A stretch of 64,000 nt of DNA from an uncultured Pseudomonadota bacterium (lineage in GTDB: Bacteria > Myxococcota_A > UBA9160 > PR03): assembly GCA_900696485.1 (NCBI GenBank), contig CAADGG010000075.1:24494-88493 (forward strand). The letters are read 5' to 3'. The position numbers and the translations under genes are program-made. The notes below the pieces were generated by a model. That model worked only from the letters and a program-made list of their open reading frames with translations, had not been told where the DNA came from and did not search any database. This document shows positions 55,297 to 64,000 of the stretch, one piece after another (position 1 is the stretch's first letter; every line of letters begins with the position of its first letter).

Positions 55297-55689
55297 TCAC
55301 GCGATCCAGAAAATCCCGAACACGCACACGAGTCCGACCAGGAAGGCCAGCGACCGCACCAGATCCTGGTTGGCGAGGTACGCGATCGGATGGACGACGC
55401 GGGTGGCGAGGAAGCCGAGCGACAGGTTCGCGGCGGTCGCGCCCCGCGCGGCCTCCGGGTTGGCGACGTGCAGCACGACGACCGCGGCCGTGAAGACGGC
55501 GAGGGCCTCCCACGCGTTGGCCTGCGCCGCGTAGGCACGCGCCCCGACGCCCTCGAGCTGGGCGGCCTGCAGGCGCGGATGCTTGTTGTCGACGGCGCCG
55601 AACTGGCGCATCCGGAAATAGCCGCCGCTGAAGGACAGCACGTAGGGGAGCAAGGCGGCGAAGATGAGGCACCAGAGAGGGGTCGTCAT
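55297..55689 (-). CDS. MAPEG family membrane protein
   Basis: 130 residues, four helices. NKHPRLQAAQLEGVGARAYA and AQANAWEALAVFTAAV form the conserved MAPEG core (Asn-x-x-Pro and the Ala-x-Ala-x-x-Asn region). Bacterial MAPEG proteins may be glutathione-linked but most are uncharacterised. ATG 55689 has AAGGAG 8 nt upstream. It converges with the M20 gene. Confidence 0.85.
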   Translation of the reverse strand: MTTPLWCLIFAALLPYVLSFSGGYFRMRQFGAVDNKHPRLQAAQLEGVGARAYAAQANAWEALAVFTAAVVVLHVANPEAARGATAANLSLGFLATRVVHPIAYLANQDLVRSLAFLVGLVCVFGIFWIA

Positions 55690-55818
55690 GGTCCGGACTC
55701 CTTCGGAAAGCGGGGATCGACGCAGGCGCAGGGTACACCGAACGAAGCCCTTCGCCCGGCGGCGAGGGTGGCGGCGATACACTCCCACGGCCTCTCCCCG
55801 GGCGATGCAGCGTGCGGC

Positions 55819-56679
55819 TCACGGCCAGCCGGCGCCCGGCACGTCGACGTCGATCGCCTCGATGCGACCGCTGCGCCGCTCGCTGGCGACCGGATCCAGC
55901 GTCTCGGCCGTGCAGGCGAACAGCGTCCGCCGTTCCGGCCCGCCCAGCATACACGCGATCGCCATGCGACCGGTGGCGATCTGCTGTACGACGCAGCCGC
56001 CCTCGCGCACGCGCAGCAACTCACCGGTGACCGGCGAGGCCATCCAGATGGCGCCCTCCGCATCGAGGCAGATCCCGTCCGGGATCGGCGTGCGGCCATC
56101 CGGGCCCGGCGCGAGCTGCGCCCAGATCCTGCGTTTCCCGAGCCGGCCGTCGGCGGCGATGTCGAAGGCCGTCAGCCGGGCGCCGAAGCTCTCGGCGACG
56201 ATCAGTGTCCGGCCGTCCGGTGTGATGACGGCGCCGTTCGGAAACAGCAGGTCCGACGCCGCGACCTCGGCGTGCCCGTCCGGCGTCACGAGCACGAGGT
56301 TGGCCGGCACGAAGGGCGCCTGCGCGTGGAGGTCGAAGCCGAAGTTGCCGATGTACGCGCGGCCGTGTCGGTCGACGACCATGTCGTTGCAGTGCCAGCT
56401 CGCAAACGGCGTGAGGTCGGCGACCGGGACGAGGCCGTCCGGATCGAGCCGCAGCAGCCGGCGGTCCTGCATCGACACCACCAGCAGGCGTCCGTCCGGG
56501 AGCCAGCCCAGGCCGGACGGTTCGTGCGGGACGGAGACGACCGTCTCGCTACGTCCGTGGAGATCCACCGTCTGCACGACGCCGGCGTGCATGTCGGAGA
56601 ACCACAATCTGTCATCGCGCCAGCGCGGCCCCTCCGGAAAGCGCAGACCGTCCAGCAATACGCGCATCGAGTTCGCCAT
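55819..56679 (-). CDS. SMP-30/gluconolactonase/LRE family hydrolase
   Basis: About 286 residues forming a six-bladed beta-propeller. LRFPEGPRWRDDRLWFSDMH carries the first metal Glu, HCNDMVVDRHGRAYIGNFGF the Asn-Asp pair, and PDGICLDAEGAIWMASP the last Asp. Such enzymes open lactones with a divalent metal. ATG 56679 is taken; a GTG lies directly before it at 56682. It follows the acyl-CoA dehydrogenase gene by 166 nt on the same strand. Confidence 0.88.
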   Translation of the reverse strand: MANSMRVLLDGLRFPEGPRWRDDRLWFSDMHAGVVQTVDLHGRSETVVSVPHEPSGLGWLPDGRLLVVSMQDRRLLRLDPDGLVPVADLTPFASWHCNDMVVDRHGRAYIGNFGFDLHAQAPFVPANLVLVTPDGHAEVAASDLLFPNGAVITPDGRTLIVAESFGARLTAFDIAADGRLGKRRIWAQLAPGPDGRTPIPDGICLDAEGAIWMASPVTGELLRVREGGCVVQQIATGRMAIACMLGGPERRTLFACTAETLDPVASERRSGRIEAIDVDVPGAGWP

Positions 56680-56845
56680 CACGGGAGCATTCCGCGGCCG
56701 GCGGCGCGGCGCCAGTCGCGATGCTCGGCATCCTCGCGCGGATGGGCAGGATCGCCAGGGACGCGCGGCTCCGGATCGCGCCGGTCGAAGTTCCGCTCCA
56801 TCTGGAGCGACTCGAACCGCGCTTCGACTCGCTCGGCCGCTGGGC

Positions 56846-58063
56846 TCAGAGCCCGAAGTCCCAGGATTCGCCGTTCCGGTAGCGCTTCAGCACGTTCTTC
56901 GCGATCAGGATGCGGTGGACCTCGTCGGGTCCGTCGGCCAGGCGCAGGGTTCGCGCACCGCGGTACATGCCCTCGAGCGGAGTCTCGCTCGAGACGCCGA
57001 GGGCCCCGTGGACCTGGATCGCGCGGTCCACCACGCGGTGCATGGCGTTCGGCACGAAGATCTTGATCGCCGAGATGTCGGTGCGCGCATCGAGGCCGTG
57101 CTCCATCAGCTCGGCGCAACGGATCGTCATCAGGCGCGCGGCCTGGATGTCCATGTAGGAGTCCGCGATGAAGCCCTGGATGAACTGCTTGTCGGCGAGC
57201 GGACCGCCGTGCACCTCGCGGTCGAGAGCGCGGCGCACCATCATGTCGAAGGCGCGCCACATCTGTCCGATGCAATTCATGCAGTGGTAGACGCGTCCGG
57301 CGCCGAGGCGATCCTGGGCGGCCTGATGGCCCGAGCCCTCGCGGCCGAGGCGGTTCTCGTACGGAACCCGGCAGTTCTCGAAGATGATCTCGCCGTGGTG
57401 CCCGTGCTCCTGGCCCCACACCGGAACGCTGCGGATGTAGTGGAAGCCGGGCGTATCCGTCGGCACGATGATCTGCGTCATGCGTCCGTTGACGTCGGCG
57501 TCGCTGGCGTCCTCGGTGCGGCACATCACGATCGCGAAGTCGGCGCGCTTGGCGTTCGAAGAGAACCACTTGTGGCCGTTGATGACCCACTCGTCGCCCT
57601 CGCGCACGGCCCGCGTCTGGAGCGAGCGAGGGTCGGAGCCCGGCGCGTCGGGCTCGGTCATCGCGAAGCAGCTCTGCATCGTGCCGGCCACCAGCGGCTC
57701 GAGCCACTTCTTCTTCTGTTCGGGCGTGCCGTACTTGACGAGGATCTTCTGGTTGCCCGAATTGGGCGCGAGGATCCCGAAGATCGGGTTCGAGTAGGGG
57801 CTCCAGGCCAGGATCTCGTTCATGTAGGCGAGCTTCAGGAAGCCGATGCCCATCCCACCGTATTCCTCGGGCAGGTGCGGCGCCCACAGGCCCCGCTCCT
57901 TCACCATCGCGATCAGCTCGGCCCAGCGCTTGCCGGTGTCCGGATCCCCGCGCCGCATCAGGAAGTGCTCGTTGGGAATGATGTGCTCGGCGACGATCTC
58001 CGCCGTCAGCAGGCGGATCTGATTGGTCTCGTCGTCGAGGGTCGGGATCGGGGCGATGTGCAT
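56846..58063 (-). CDS. acyl-CoA dehydrogenase
   Basis: 405 residues. LPEEYGGMGIGFLKLAYMNE, CFAMTEPDAPGSDPRSLQT (FAD/substrate loop), NGHKWFSSNAKRADFAIVM and the C-terminal YRGARTLRLADGPDEVHRIL mark the family. The variant fits ACAD10/11-like or CaiA-type enzymes acting on branched or long acyl-CoA; substrate cannot be told. ATG 58063; the 15 nt upstream are C-rich with no ribosome site, so a start further upstream (58111) is possible. Confidence 0.9.
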   Translation of the reverse strand: MHIAPIPTLDDETNQIRLLTAEIVAEHIIPNEHFLMRRGDPDTGKRWAELIAMVKERGLWAPHLPEEYGGMGIGFLKLAYMNEILAWSPYSNPIFGILAPNSGNQKILVKYGTPEQKKKWLEPLVAGTMQSCFAMTEPDAPGSDPRSLQTRAVREGDEWVINGHKWFSSNAKRADFAIVMCRTEDASDADVNGRMTQIIVPTDTPGFHYIRSVPVWGQEHGHHGEIIFENCRVPYENRLGREGSGHQAAQDRLGAGRVYHCMNCIGQMWRAFDMMVRRALDREVHGGPLADKQFIQGFIADSYMDIQAARLMTIRCAELMEHGLDARTDISAIKIFVPNAMHRVVDRAIQVHGALGVSSETPLEGMYRGARTLRLADGPDEVHRILIAKNVLKRYRNGESWDFGL

Positions 58064-58303
58064 GGGGGGTCTCGTCGGTGAGGGTTCGGCGCGCCGGACC
58101 GGCCCGGACACGAGGAGTCACCGGGACGCCCTCTCCGGCGGGGCTGCTCCGGGAGTATTTGGAGGATCCGAGCCGACCCCGCAAGCTCGGCGCGACGCGA
58201 TCGAGCGCGCTGACGAAGCGGCTGCCGGAGTTGCCGGTCCGCGGCGGGTAGGCGCCGGGCGTCGACCCCGTGGCGCCGCGCTACCGTCTCGATCGCCGAT
58301 CTC

Positions 58304-58393
58304 GGAGAGGTGGCCGAGCGGTCGAAGGCAGCGGTCTTGAAAACCGCCAGGCGCGAAAGCGTCTCGAGGGTTCGAATCCCTCCCTCTCCGCCA
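58304..58393 (+). tRNA. tRNA-Ser (anticodon TGA)
   Basis: 90 nt with encoded CCA. Acceptor GGAGAGG pairs with CCTCTCC; anticodon stem GCGGT/ACCGC encloses loop CTTGAAA, anticodon TGA, reading UCA. A long variable arm (GCGCGAAAGCGT) marks class II. GGTTCGAATCC is the T arm. Confidence 0.96.
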
Positions 58394-58506
58394 ATTTTCT
58401 CGCGCCGGCCGGTGGGGCTCGCCTCGGACGCGTGGGCCGCGGAATCGGGTCCCGGAGCGCGGCGTCGGCGGGTCTCGGCGGCTATGATTCGCCGCTTCCG
58501 AGTGCC

Positions 58507-58596
<90 letters not shown>

Positions 58597-58675
58597 ACCC
58601 CTGATTCTGCCGCCCGCGGTGTTTCGCACCCTCGGGGTGGCCTTTGTCTCCGTGCTTCCGTTGGAACCTTCCGTT

Positions 58676-58765
58676 GGAGAGATGGCCGAGTGGCTGAAGG
58701 CACGCGCCTGGAAAGTGCGTGTACCGGAAACGGTACCGTGGGTTCGAATCCCACTCTCTCCGCCA
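58676..58765 (+). tRNA. tRNA-Ser (anticodon GGA)
   Basis: 90 nt with CCA. Anticodon loop CTGGAAA gives GGA (UCC/UCU). Variable arm GTACCGGAAACGGTAC. 79 nt after the previous tRNA-Ser. Confidence 0.96.
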
Positions 58766-58808
58766 GACCTTCGAGGCGCCGGGTGATTCGCTAGCTTCCC
58801 TGCCTCGA

Positions 58809-58885
58809 GCGCCCGTAGCTCAGTTGGATAGAGCGCCAGGTTGCGGACCTGGAGGTCACAAGTTCGAGTCTTGTCGGGCGCGCCA
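58809..58885 (+). tRNA. tRNA-Arg (anticodon GCG)
   Basis: 77 nt with CCA. Acceptor GCGCCCG/CGGGCGC, anticodon stem CCAGG/CCTGG around TTGCGGA, so the anticodon is GCG, reading CGC. Most bacteria use ACG (inosine) for these codons. T arm AAGTTCGAGTCTT. 43 nt after the tRNA-Ser. Confidence 0.93.
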
Positions 58886-59038
58886 TCGATTCCCAGTGCG
58901 GCCGAGGGTGGCATCTCGCCGCTCTCGGCCGCTGTCGCTCTCGGCCGCCGCCGCCGCTCTCGGCAGCCGTCGGCGCCTCTTGGCCGCCGTCGAGATCGGC
59001 CAGCGCGCGGCCCTCTCATCGTCCGGCGCGGGAGCGCA

Positions 59039-61231
59039 TCAGCCGCTGCGGCGGGCTCGCTTCTTCCCATCGCCGACGGAGGGTAGCCGCAACAGGCGTC
59101 CGACGAGGCCCTGTTTGGGCTTTCGCATCGCCAGCAGGCGCAGCTCGCGCAGCGCTTCGGTGCAGTCGGGACGCCGCTCGACGGCCTTGACGAACATCTT
59201 CTCCGCGAGATCGAGGCGGCCGGCGGCCTGGCTCAAGCGACCGAGGAACAGGTACGGTTTGTCGCGGTCGGGAGCGAGCTTGGCGCCGCGTTTGACCAGC
59301 GCGAAGGCCTTGCGGAACACCGCTTCATCATGGCCGTGGGTCAGGTAGTACGCCCAGCCGCAGAAGGCCAGATATTCGCCTTCGTCGGGGTACAACTCGC
59401 AGGCCCGCTCGAAGTGCGCGAGCGCGCCGGCCCAGTCGTAGACGCGGAGCCGGGATTCACCGGCCTGGAACTCCTGTTCGGCCCCGAGTGCGCGCTGGGC
59501 TTCTTCGACGGCCTCGGCGTTCTTCGCGTCGCGCTCCGGATCCTGGCGGTATTGCTCGAGCCGCACCGGATCCGCCAGCAACTGATAGGCGCGGGTGATC
59601 TCCCGGAAGGCCTCCTCGGCGAGGTTGCGCACCACCTCACTGGCCGCGACGAAGCGGTCCGGATGGGCGCGCTTGGCGAGCGCGGTGTAGGCGCAACGGA
59701 TCTCGGTGGGCGTCGTGTCGGGACGCAGACCGAGCTTGTCGAACGGACTCGGCCGCCGGAGATCGACGAGCAACGCAGTCAGCGCGGCCCGCTGCTCGTG
59801 ATCGGCCGCGTAGTGCGCGTTCTCCGGGGCGGCCTCCGGCGCCTCGTGCAGCTTCGGGATCACCACGGGCGTCGGCCGCGTGGCGTGCCGAGGAGCTGCG
59901 TTCTGTGCAGGCGCGGCGGAGGTCGGGGCCACCGGCGTCTCTGCCACGGTGGTGGGCTTCAGCGCCGGCGCCTCGGGTGCAGCGGCGCTCGCTCGCTGCT
60001 TCGCCAGCGACGGCTCGGCATGGAGACGCACCCGCGCCGCCGGGCCTCCTTGGCGGACCACCGCACCCTCGCGCAACTCGAGCAGACCGGTTTCCAGCAG
60101 CGCATACGCGGTCCGGCGCAGGGTGGGCTCGCGCGTGAGAATCGCCTGCACCGGCACGCCGCGTTCGGCTTCCGCAAGCAGACCGACATCGGCGTCGGAG
60201 AGCTCGATCTCCTGGAACGAATAGAACGGGTTCGAACTCGCCAGGATCACGTGCTCGCGGTGCTGACGAAGCACGCTGTCGATGCGTTCGATCGGGAAGC
60301 GACGGGCGACTCCGACACGGATCAGATCCGCCGGACTGCGGTGGGGACTGAGCGAGCTGGCGTGTTCGAGCCGGGCCCCGAGCTTCAGCTCGAAGCGGCC
60401 TCGTGACCAGGTGAAGATCTCGAGCAGCTTGTCTTCGGCGTGGTCACGAAGCGCGGCGACCAGCGCGGCTTCCGAGAGCACCTGCATCGCCAGCAACACT
60501 TCCCCCTGTTTCCCCTCGCCGCGCTGCATGCGGCGAATCGACTCCAGGAGGGCGGGGCGGTCGACGCGGCGGTTCCGGAGCAGCCACTCCCCGAGTCGTT
60601 CGCCGGGCATGTTGGAACGGACCGAGGCCGCCCGTCCATCGATGAACTCGATCTCCTTGCGCCGCGGTCCGTCCTCGAAGCGGAGGACGCCGCGGGCGCG
60701 CAGGCCATGGGCTTCGTGGAGGAGGGCGGGAAACGGCAGGACCTGAAGCGTCCCGCGCAGCGGCGCCGCCCGGACGGCGCGCGGACGCATCGCCTCCGTG
60801 GCGTCCGGGCCGCCAGGCGCGGCGCCCAGGCCGCCAGGCGCGGCACCAGGGCCGCCAGGGGCCGGTAGGAGCTTGCGGATCCGGCCGCCCAGGTTCTCGA
60901 GGGCCACCGGTTTCATCAGGATGGCGCTGGCCCGCAGTCGGCGCGCCTGCTCCACCTGGCCGGCGCTCGGTGCGGTCGCGCTCAGGAAGAGGGCCGGCAT
61001 CTCGGACCGGGCATCCTTGCGGGCGCGGATCGCCGCCAGGACGGCCAGCCCATCGCGGCCCGGCAACCCGAGATCGACGACCGCGAGCACCGGGGCAGCC
61101 TGCTCGACGACCTCGAGGGCCGCGTCGGCATCATGGGCAGGAACGACGCGAACACCGTCGATCCCCAGCGCACGGGCCAGGATCTGACAGAGCCGGCGAT
61201 CGGCATCGGCGCAGAGGATCGTGGGCGACAT
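59039..61231 (-). CDS. REC-DUF4388-J domain-TPR fusion protein
   Basis: 730 residues. The REC domain (1-120) has Asp53 in AVVDLGLPG and Lys107. A Gly/Pro/Ala linker made of tandem PGGLGAAPGGP units follows. Residues about 160-300 fit DUF4388/PATAN (LPFPALLHEAHGLRARGVLR, KEIEFIDGRAASVRSN). An Ala/Pro linker leads to a J domain (about 495-560) with SPFDKLGLRPDTTPTEI and the HPD tripeptide in KRAHPDRF, then TPR repeats (about 590-700). It should couple phosphorelay input to DnaK recruitment or protein scaffolding. No kinase adjacent. ATG 61231. Confidence 0.88.
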   Translation of the reverse strand: MSPTILCADADRRLCQILARALGIDGVRVVPAHDADAALEVVEQAAPVLAVVDLGLPGRDGLAVLAAIRARKDARSEMPALFLSATAPSAGQVEQARRLRASAILMKPVALENLGGRIRKLLPAPGGPGAAPGGLGAAPGGPDATEAMRPRAVRAAPLRGTLQVLPFPALLHEAHGLRARGVLRFEDGPRRKEIEFIDGRAASVRSNMPGERLGEWLLRNRRVDRPALLESIRRMQRGEGKQGEVLLAMQVLSEAALVAALRDHAEDKLLEIFTWSRGRFELKLGARLEHASSLSPHRSPADLIRVGVARRFPIERIDSVLRQHREHVILASSNPFYSFQEIELSDADVGLLAEAERGVPVQAILTREPTLRRTAYALLETGLLELREGAVVRQGGPAARVRLHAEPSLAKQRASAAAPEAPALKPTTVAETPVAPTSAAPAQNAAPRHATRPTPVVIPKLHEAPEAAPENAHYAADHEQRAALTALLVDLRRPSPFDKLGLRPDTTPTEIRCAYTALAKRAHPDRFVAASEVVRNLAEEAFREITRAYQLLADPVRLEQYRQDPERDAKNAEAVEEAQRALGAEQEFQAGESRLRVYDWAGALAHFERACELYPDEGEYLAFCGWAYYLTHGHDEAVFRKAFALVKRGAKLAPDRDKPYLFLGRLSQAAGRLDLAEKMFVKAVERRPDCTEALRELRLLAMRKPKQGLVGRLLRLPSVGDGKKRARRSG

Positions 61232-61410
61232 GGGCAGCCGTGGATCCTGATCGCATCGCAGACCTCTCGGCTTGAGTCTTTTCGAGGGGATGCCCCTACG
61301 ATGCGGACGATCTGCCTCTGTGGGAGCCGCCGCGGGCCGGAATTCCTCCGCGCGGCCTACAAGCCCCCCGCGATCCGTGAGATGATGTCGACCCGGAGGC
61401 AAGAACGACC

Positions 61411-61662
61411 ATGGGCATCCTCTCCTGGATCTTGATCGGATTGCTCGTCGGAGCACTCGCCAAATGGCTGATGCCGGGACCGGATCCTGGCGGCCTCATC
61501 CTGACGACCGGACTCGGGATTGCCGGCGCCCTGGTGGGCGGCGCGATCGCTTCCGCCATCGGGATCGGTGGCTTCAGCGGCTTCAACCTGCCGAGCCTGG
61601 TGATCGCGATCGCCGGCGCGATGCTGCTGCTCTTCCTGCACCGCAAGCTCCGCTCTCGCTGA
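61411..61662 (+). CDS. GlsB/YeaQ/YmgE family small membrane protein
   Basis: 83 residues, three short helices rich in Gly. GILSWILIGLLVGALAKWLM, PGPDPGGLILTTGLGIAGAL and VGGAIASAIG match the transglycosylase-associated (YeaQ) family, linked to stress in other bacteria though its activity is unknown. ATG 61411 with GGAGG upstream. Flanked by two signalling genes on the other strand. Confidence 0.92.
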   Translation: MGILSWILIGLLVGALAKWLMPGPDPGGLILTTGLGIAGALVGGAIASAIGIGGFSGFNLPSLVIAIAGAMLLLFLHRKLRSR

Positions 61663-61684
61663 CGGGCAGCGCCAGCCGGGCGGC

Positions 61685-63457
61685 TCAGTGAGCGTCGCGG
61701 AGCCACCAGAACGGCGGCTCCTCGAACTGCCGGGTCAATACGTCGGGCTCGACCGCGGGGCCGAACAGGTAGCCCTGCATCCGGGAGGATCCGAAGGACC
61801 CGAGCAACTGCATCTGTTCGACCGTTTCGACGCCCTCGGCGATGGTGGTGAGATTCAGCGCGTGCGCCATCTGCACGATCGTCGCCGTGATCGTGGCGTC
61901 GGCCGGATCCGTCGCCAGCGCGCGCACGAAGGACTGGTCGATCTTCAACGTGTCCACCGGGAGCCGCTTGAGATAGGCGAGCGCCGAGTAGCCGGTGCCG
62001 AAGTCGTCGATCGCGATCCGCACGCCGAGGCCCCGCAACATGGCGAACTGCGCCAGCGTGCGTTCGCCGTCGTGGAGCAGACTGCGCTCGGTGAGTTCGA
62101 GTTCCAGGCAATCCGGGCGCAGGCCGGTCTCGACGAGGGTGGCGCGCACCTGCCGCACGAAGTCTTCCGGCTGGAACTGCTGCGGCGAGACGTTGACGGC
62201 GATGCGGAAGCCCGGATGACCGAGCGCCTGCCAGCGCGCCGCCTGGGCACAGGCCGACCGCAGCACCCAGCCGCCGATCGACAGGATCAACTGCGTATTC
62301 TCCGCGATCGGCAGGAACTCGCCCGGCAGCACGAGGCCGTGCTTCGGATGCCGCCAGCGCAGCAGCGCCTCGGCCCCGACGATCCGGCCGCGGCTCACAT
62401 CCACCACCGGTTGGTAGTGCAGAACGAGTTCTCCGCCCTCCAGCGCCTCTCGCAGTCGCCGATCGAGGGCCGAGTGCATGGCGGCCCGCGGGCCGCCCGG
62501 CTCCGGCTTCCAGCGTGCGACGCGATCCCGCCCGGCCGCCTTCGCCTGGTACATCGCGGCGTCGGACTGCCGGAGCAGATCCTCCGTATCGTTGGCATCC
62601 CGCGGAAACAGCGCGATGCCGATGCTGGCCGAGATCGCCGGGCTGTCGGCGTCGGACGACAGCGGCTCGTGGAGCCGGTCGAGCACCTTGGCGGCAAGCT
62701 TTTCCGCATCTTCCTCGTCGTCGAGATGCGTCAACAGGATGGCGAACTCGTCGCCGCCCAGGCGCGCTCCCGTATCGCTCTTGCGCAGACAGCTTCCGAT
62801 GCGCTGCCCGACGAGCCGCAGCAGCGCATCGCCCGCCAGATGGCCGAGCGAGTCGTTGATCTGCTTGAAGTTGTCGAGATCGAAGAACAGCACCGCCAGG
62901 CGGTCCCGGTTCCGCCGTACGGCGGCCACCGCCTGTTCGAGTCGATCGTGGAACAGCATCCGATTGGCGAGACCGGTGAGCTCGTCGTAGCTGGCGAGCT
63001 GCCGCGCGCGCTCCCGCGCGATGTTGAGTTCGACGAACATGCGCTGATTGCGGATCGCATGATGGAGGCTCCAGGTGAGTGCGCCCGGGCTGATCGCGCT
63101 CTTCAAGAGGTAGCCCCGCACACCGACCTCGACCGCACGGAGGGCCAGCACCTCGTCGTCCGTATCCACCAGCAGGACCACCGGGACCAGCGGCGCACGG
63201 ACGCGCGCCTGGCTGGCTTCGGCGAGCTCTCGGCCCTCGCCTTCGCCGGCATCGACCAGCAGGACGTCGACTTCACTGCGCTCGAGATTCTCGAAGGCCT
63301 GCGAGAGCGTGTGCGTGTGGTCGAAGTGAAACGCCGGGTCGGCGTTCGTCGACTCGAGCAGGGCCCGGATCAGCTCCGCATCCGCATCGCGGTCGCTGAC
63401 CAGCAGCACACGATGCGCCACCGCGGCTGCCTTGCCGGCTGTTTCGGAAGCGCCCAT
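61685..63457 (-). CDS. REC-GGDEF-EAL c-di-GMP signalling protein
   Basis: 590 residues. A REC domain with Asp69 (VDVLLVDAGEGEGR) and Lys119 precedes a GGDEF domain with intact catalytic GGDEF (244-248) and the RxxD inhibitory site Arg235-Asp238. The EAL domain has EAL at 373-375 (GAEALLRWRHPKHG), IAVNVSPQQF, the metal-site IDDFGTGYSALAYLKRLPVD and TIAEGVET. All active residues look present, so it may both make and break c-di-GMP. ATG 63457. No partner kinase adjacent. Confidence 0.94.
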   Translation of the reverse strand: MGASETAGKAAAVAHRVLLVSDRDADAELIRALLESTNADPAFHFDHTHTLSQAFENLERSEVDVLLVDAGEGEGRELAEASQARVRAPLVPVVLLVDTDDEVLALRAVEVGVRGYLLKSAISPGALTWSLHHAIRNQRMFVELNIARERARQLASYDELTGLANRMLFHDRLEQAVAAVRRNRDRLAVLFFDLDNFKQINDSLGHLAGDALLRLVGQRIGSCLRKSDTGARLGGDEFAILLTHLDDEEDAEKLAAKVLDRLHEPLSSDADSPAISASIGIALFPRDANDTEDLLRQSDAAMYQAKAAGRDRVARWKPEPGGPRAAMHSALDRRLREALEGGELVLHYQPVVDVSRGRIVGAEALLRWRHPKHGLVLPGEFLPIAENTQLILSIGGWVLRSACAQAARWQALGHPGFRIAVNVSPQQFQPEDFVRQVRATLVETGLRPDCLELELTERSLLHDGERTLAQFAMLRGLGVRIAIDDFGTGYSALAYLKRLPVDTLKIDQSFVRALATDPADATITATIVQMAHALNLTTIAEGVETVEQMQLLGSFGSSRMQGYLFGPAVEPDVLTRQFEEPPFWWLRDAH

Positions 63458-63622
63458 GTCGACGTCTGCTCGCTGCCTCGTCCGCTCGCTGAGAGCGACG
63501 CGGCGGGAAAGGGACTCGGGATGCCGGGCCCGCAGCTTGAATCGGCATGACCGCAGGTCCGCTTGATGGAGTTTCGGACACGGAAATCGGTCGATCGCGC
63601 CGGGCCGTGGATGGCAGCGTCG

Positions 63623-63808
63623 CTAGCCCTGGGTGCCCTTGACCCACCACGAGGCCGTTACGCCCCACGCGGCGTTGAAGAGCAGCACGAACACAGGAGT
63701 CAGCATGCCGAGTTCGCGGCCGGCCACGCCGTGTCCAGCCCAGGCGGGGAGGACCACCAGGAGCTGAAAGGCAGACGGCGCCAGCGAGAGCAGGAGCCCG
63801 CGCGACAC
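63623..63808 (-). CDS. small hydrophobic membrane protein, start uncertain
   Basis: The frame encodes GLLLSLAPSAFQLLVVLPAW and ELGMLTPVFVLLFNAAWGVT in two or three helices, ending VKGTQG. From GTG 63808 the product is 61 aa, but the same frame stays open upstream to a TAG at 63919 and its residues (YQRLVWGGLWGLLFALPL) clearly continue the protein. No ATG, GTG or TTG lies in that stretch. Either the GTG is used, or the true N terminus is in another frame (frameshift). It looks like the C-terminal part of a conserved integral membrane protein of unknown function. Confidence 0.45.
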   Translation of the reverse strand: MSRGLLLSLAPSAFQLLVVLPAWAGHGVAGRELGMLTPVFVLLFNAAWGVTASWWVKGTQG

Positions 63809-63939
63809 GACGCCCAGCGACAGCGGCAGTGCGAAGAGCAGGCCCCAGAGACCTCCCCAGACGAGCCGCTGATACGTATCCGTTCGACGGACCCCGTCCC
63901 TGACACGCCGGACGGGCTACGCGAGTCTCGGTGGCGATG

Positions 63940-64000
63940 TCAGCCGAGCTGGCCGAGCGTGATCTGACGGAAGGGATTGGCGGCGAGGAGCTGCTGGACG
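63940..64000 (-). CDS. C-terminal fragment of a gene entering from the right edge
   Basis: Reading leftwards from the edge, the frame gives QQLLAANPFRQITLGQLG and a TGA at 63942-63940. Only 19 residues are visible; frame and coding status rest on the open frame and plausible composition. No function can be given. Confidence 0.3.
   Translation of the reverse strand, partial: VQQLLAANPFRQITLGQLG

Noticed and set aside
58304..58393. tRNA with TGA in the anticodon loop as a possible selC
   Set aside because: selC has anticodon TCA and an extended acceptor/T arm; this one has anticodon TGA, a 7-bp acceptor and a normal class II tRNA-Ser shape.
58905..58985. CTCTCGGCCGC-type imperfect repeats after the tRNA cluster as a functional element
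   Set aside because: Short, irregular and in GC-rich spacer DNA; nothing ties it to a function.

Overview
The window is 64 kb of very GC-rich DNA with almost no non-coding space. It comes from a Gram-negative (diderm) heterotroph. Outer-membrane biology is shown by an RND efflux pump, apolipoprotein N-acyltransferase, several lipobox proteins, class A PBP and PBP4, and a lytic transglycosylase. PEP-CTERM sorting tails, a REC-DUF4388-J-domain-TPR fusion, c-di-GMP signalling and a sigma-54 response regulator suggest a deltaproteobacterial-grade lineage such as Myxococcota or Binatota. That assignment is inference from gene content; no rRNA is present.

Layout. 1-1436: the end of an RND pump gene. 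1440-6190: an accessory island bounded by two degenerate IS110 transposase fragments that point outward. It holds a transglutaminase-like gene, a secreted alpha/beta hydrolase, a DUF4160/XRE toxin-antitoxin-like pair and a dead BrnT-like fragment. 6215-17225: mostly housekeeping (histidine kinase, PBP1A, gshB, H1-like basic protein, sigma-54 regulator, dacB, galE, ogt, a cystathionine gamma-synthase family enzyme), with a 198-bp MITE-like palindrome at 9614-9811. 17406-20470: an iron-uptake operon (cytochrome c-FTR1 fusion plus SHOCT lipoprotein). 20474-32714: gpsA, then divergently a ten-gene complex I operon nuoA-E-F-G-H-J-K-L-M-N that lacks nuoB, nuoC, nuoD and nuoI.

32868-44182: vWA protein, serC, two PEP-CTERM proteins, MltB-like transglycosylase, lnt with a hypothetical partner, and a secreted SGNH hydrolase. 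44223-47919: serS-VOC-selB, which joins seryl-tRNA synthetase and the selenocysteine elongation factor in one operon. 48040-53719: a complete yejABEF-type peptide ABC importer followed by an M20 peptidase. 55297-58063: MAPEG, SMP-30 and acyl-CoA dehydrogenase genes. 58304-58885: three tRNA-Ser and one tRNA-Arg. 59039-64000: the J-domain fusion, a YeaQ-type small protein, a REC-GGDEF-EAL protein and two incomplete or doubtful ORFs at the edge.

The most unusual structures are three copies of a perfect 40-42 bp palindrome (20388-20470, 32718-32804, 35094-35177). They share outer and inner motifs but differ in the middle and at the loop, and each copy keeps both arms perfectly complementary. All sit just after stop codons, and one has become the 3' end of a PEP-CTERM gene. 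No CRISPR array, prophage or complete insertion sequence was seen.
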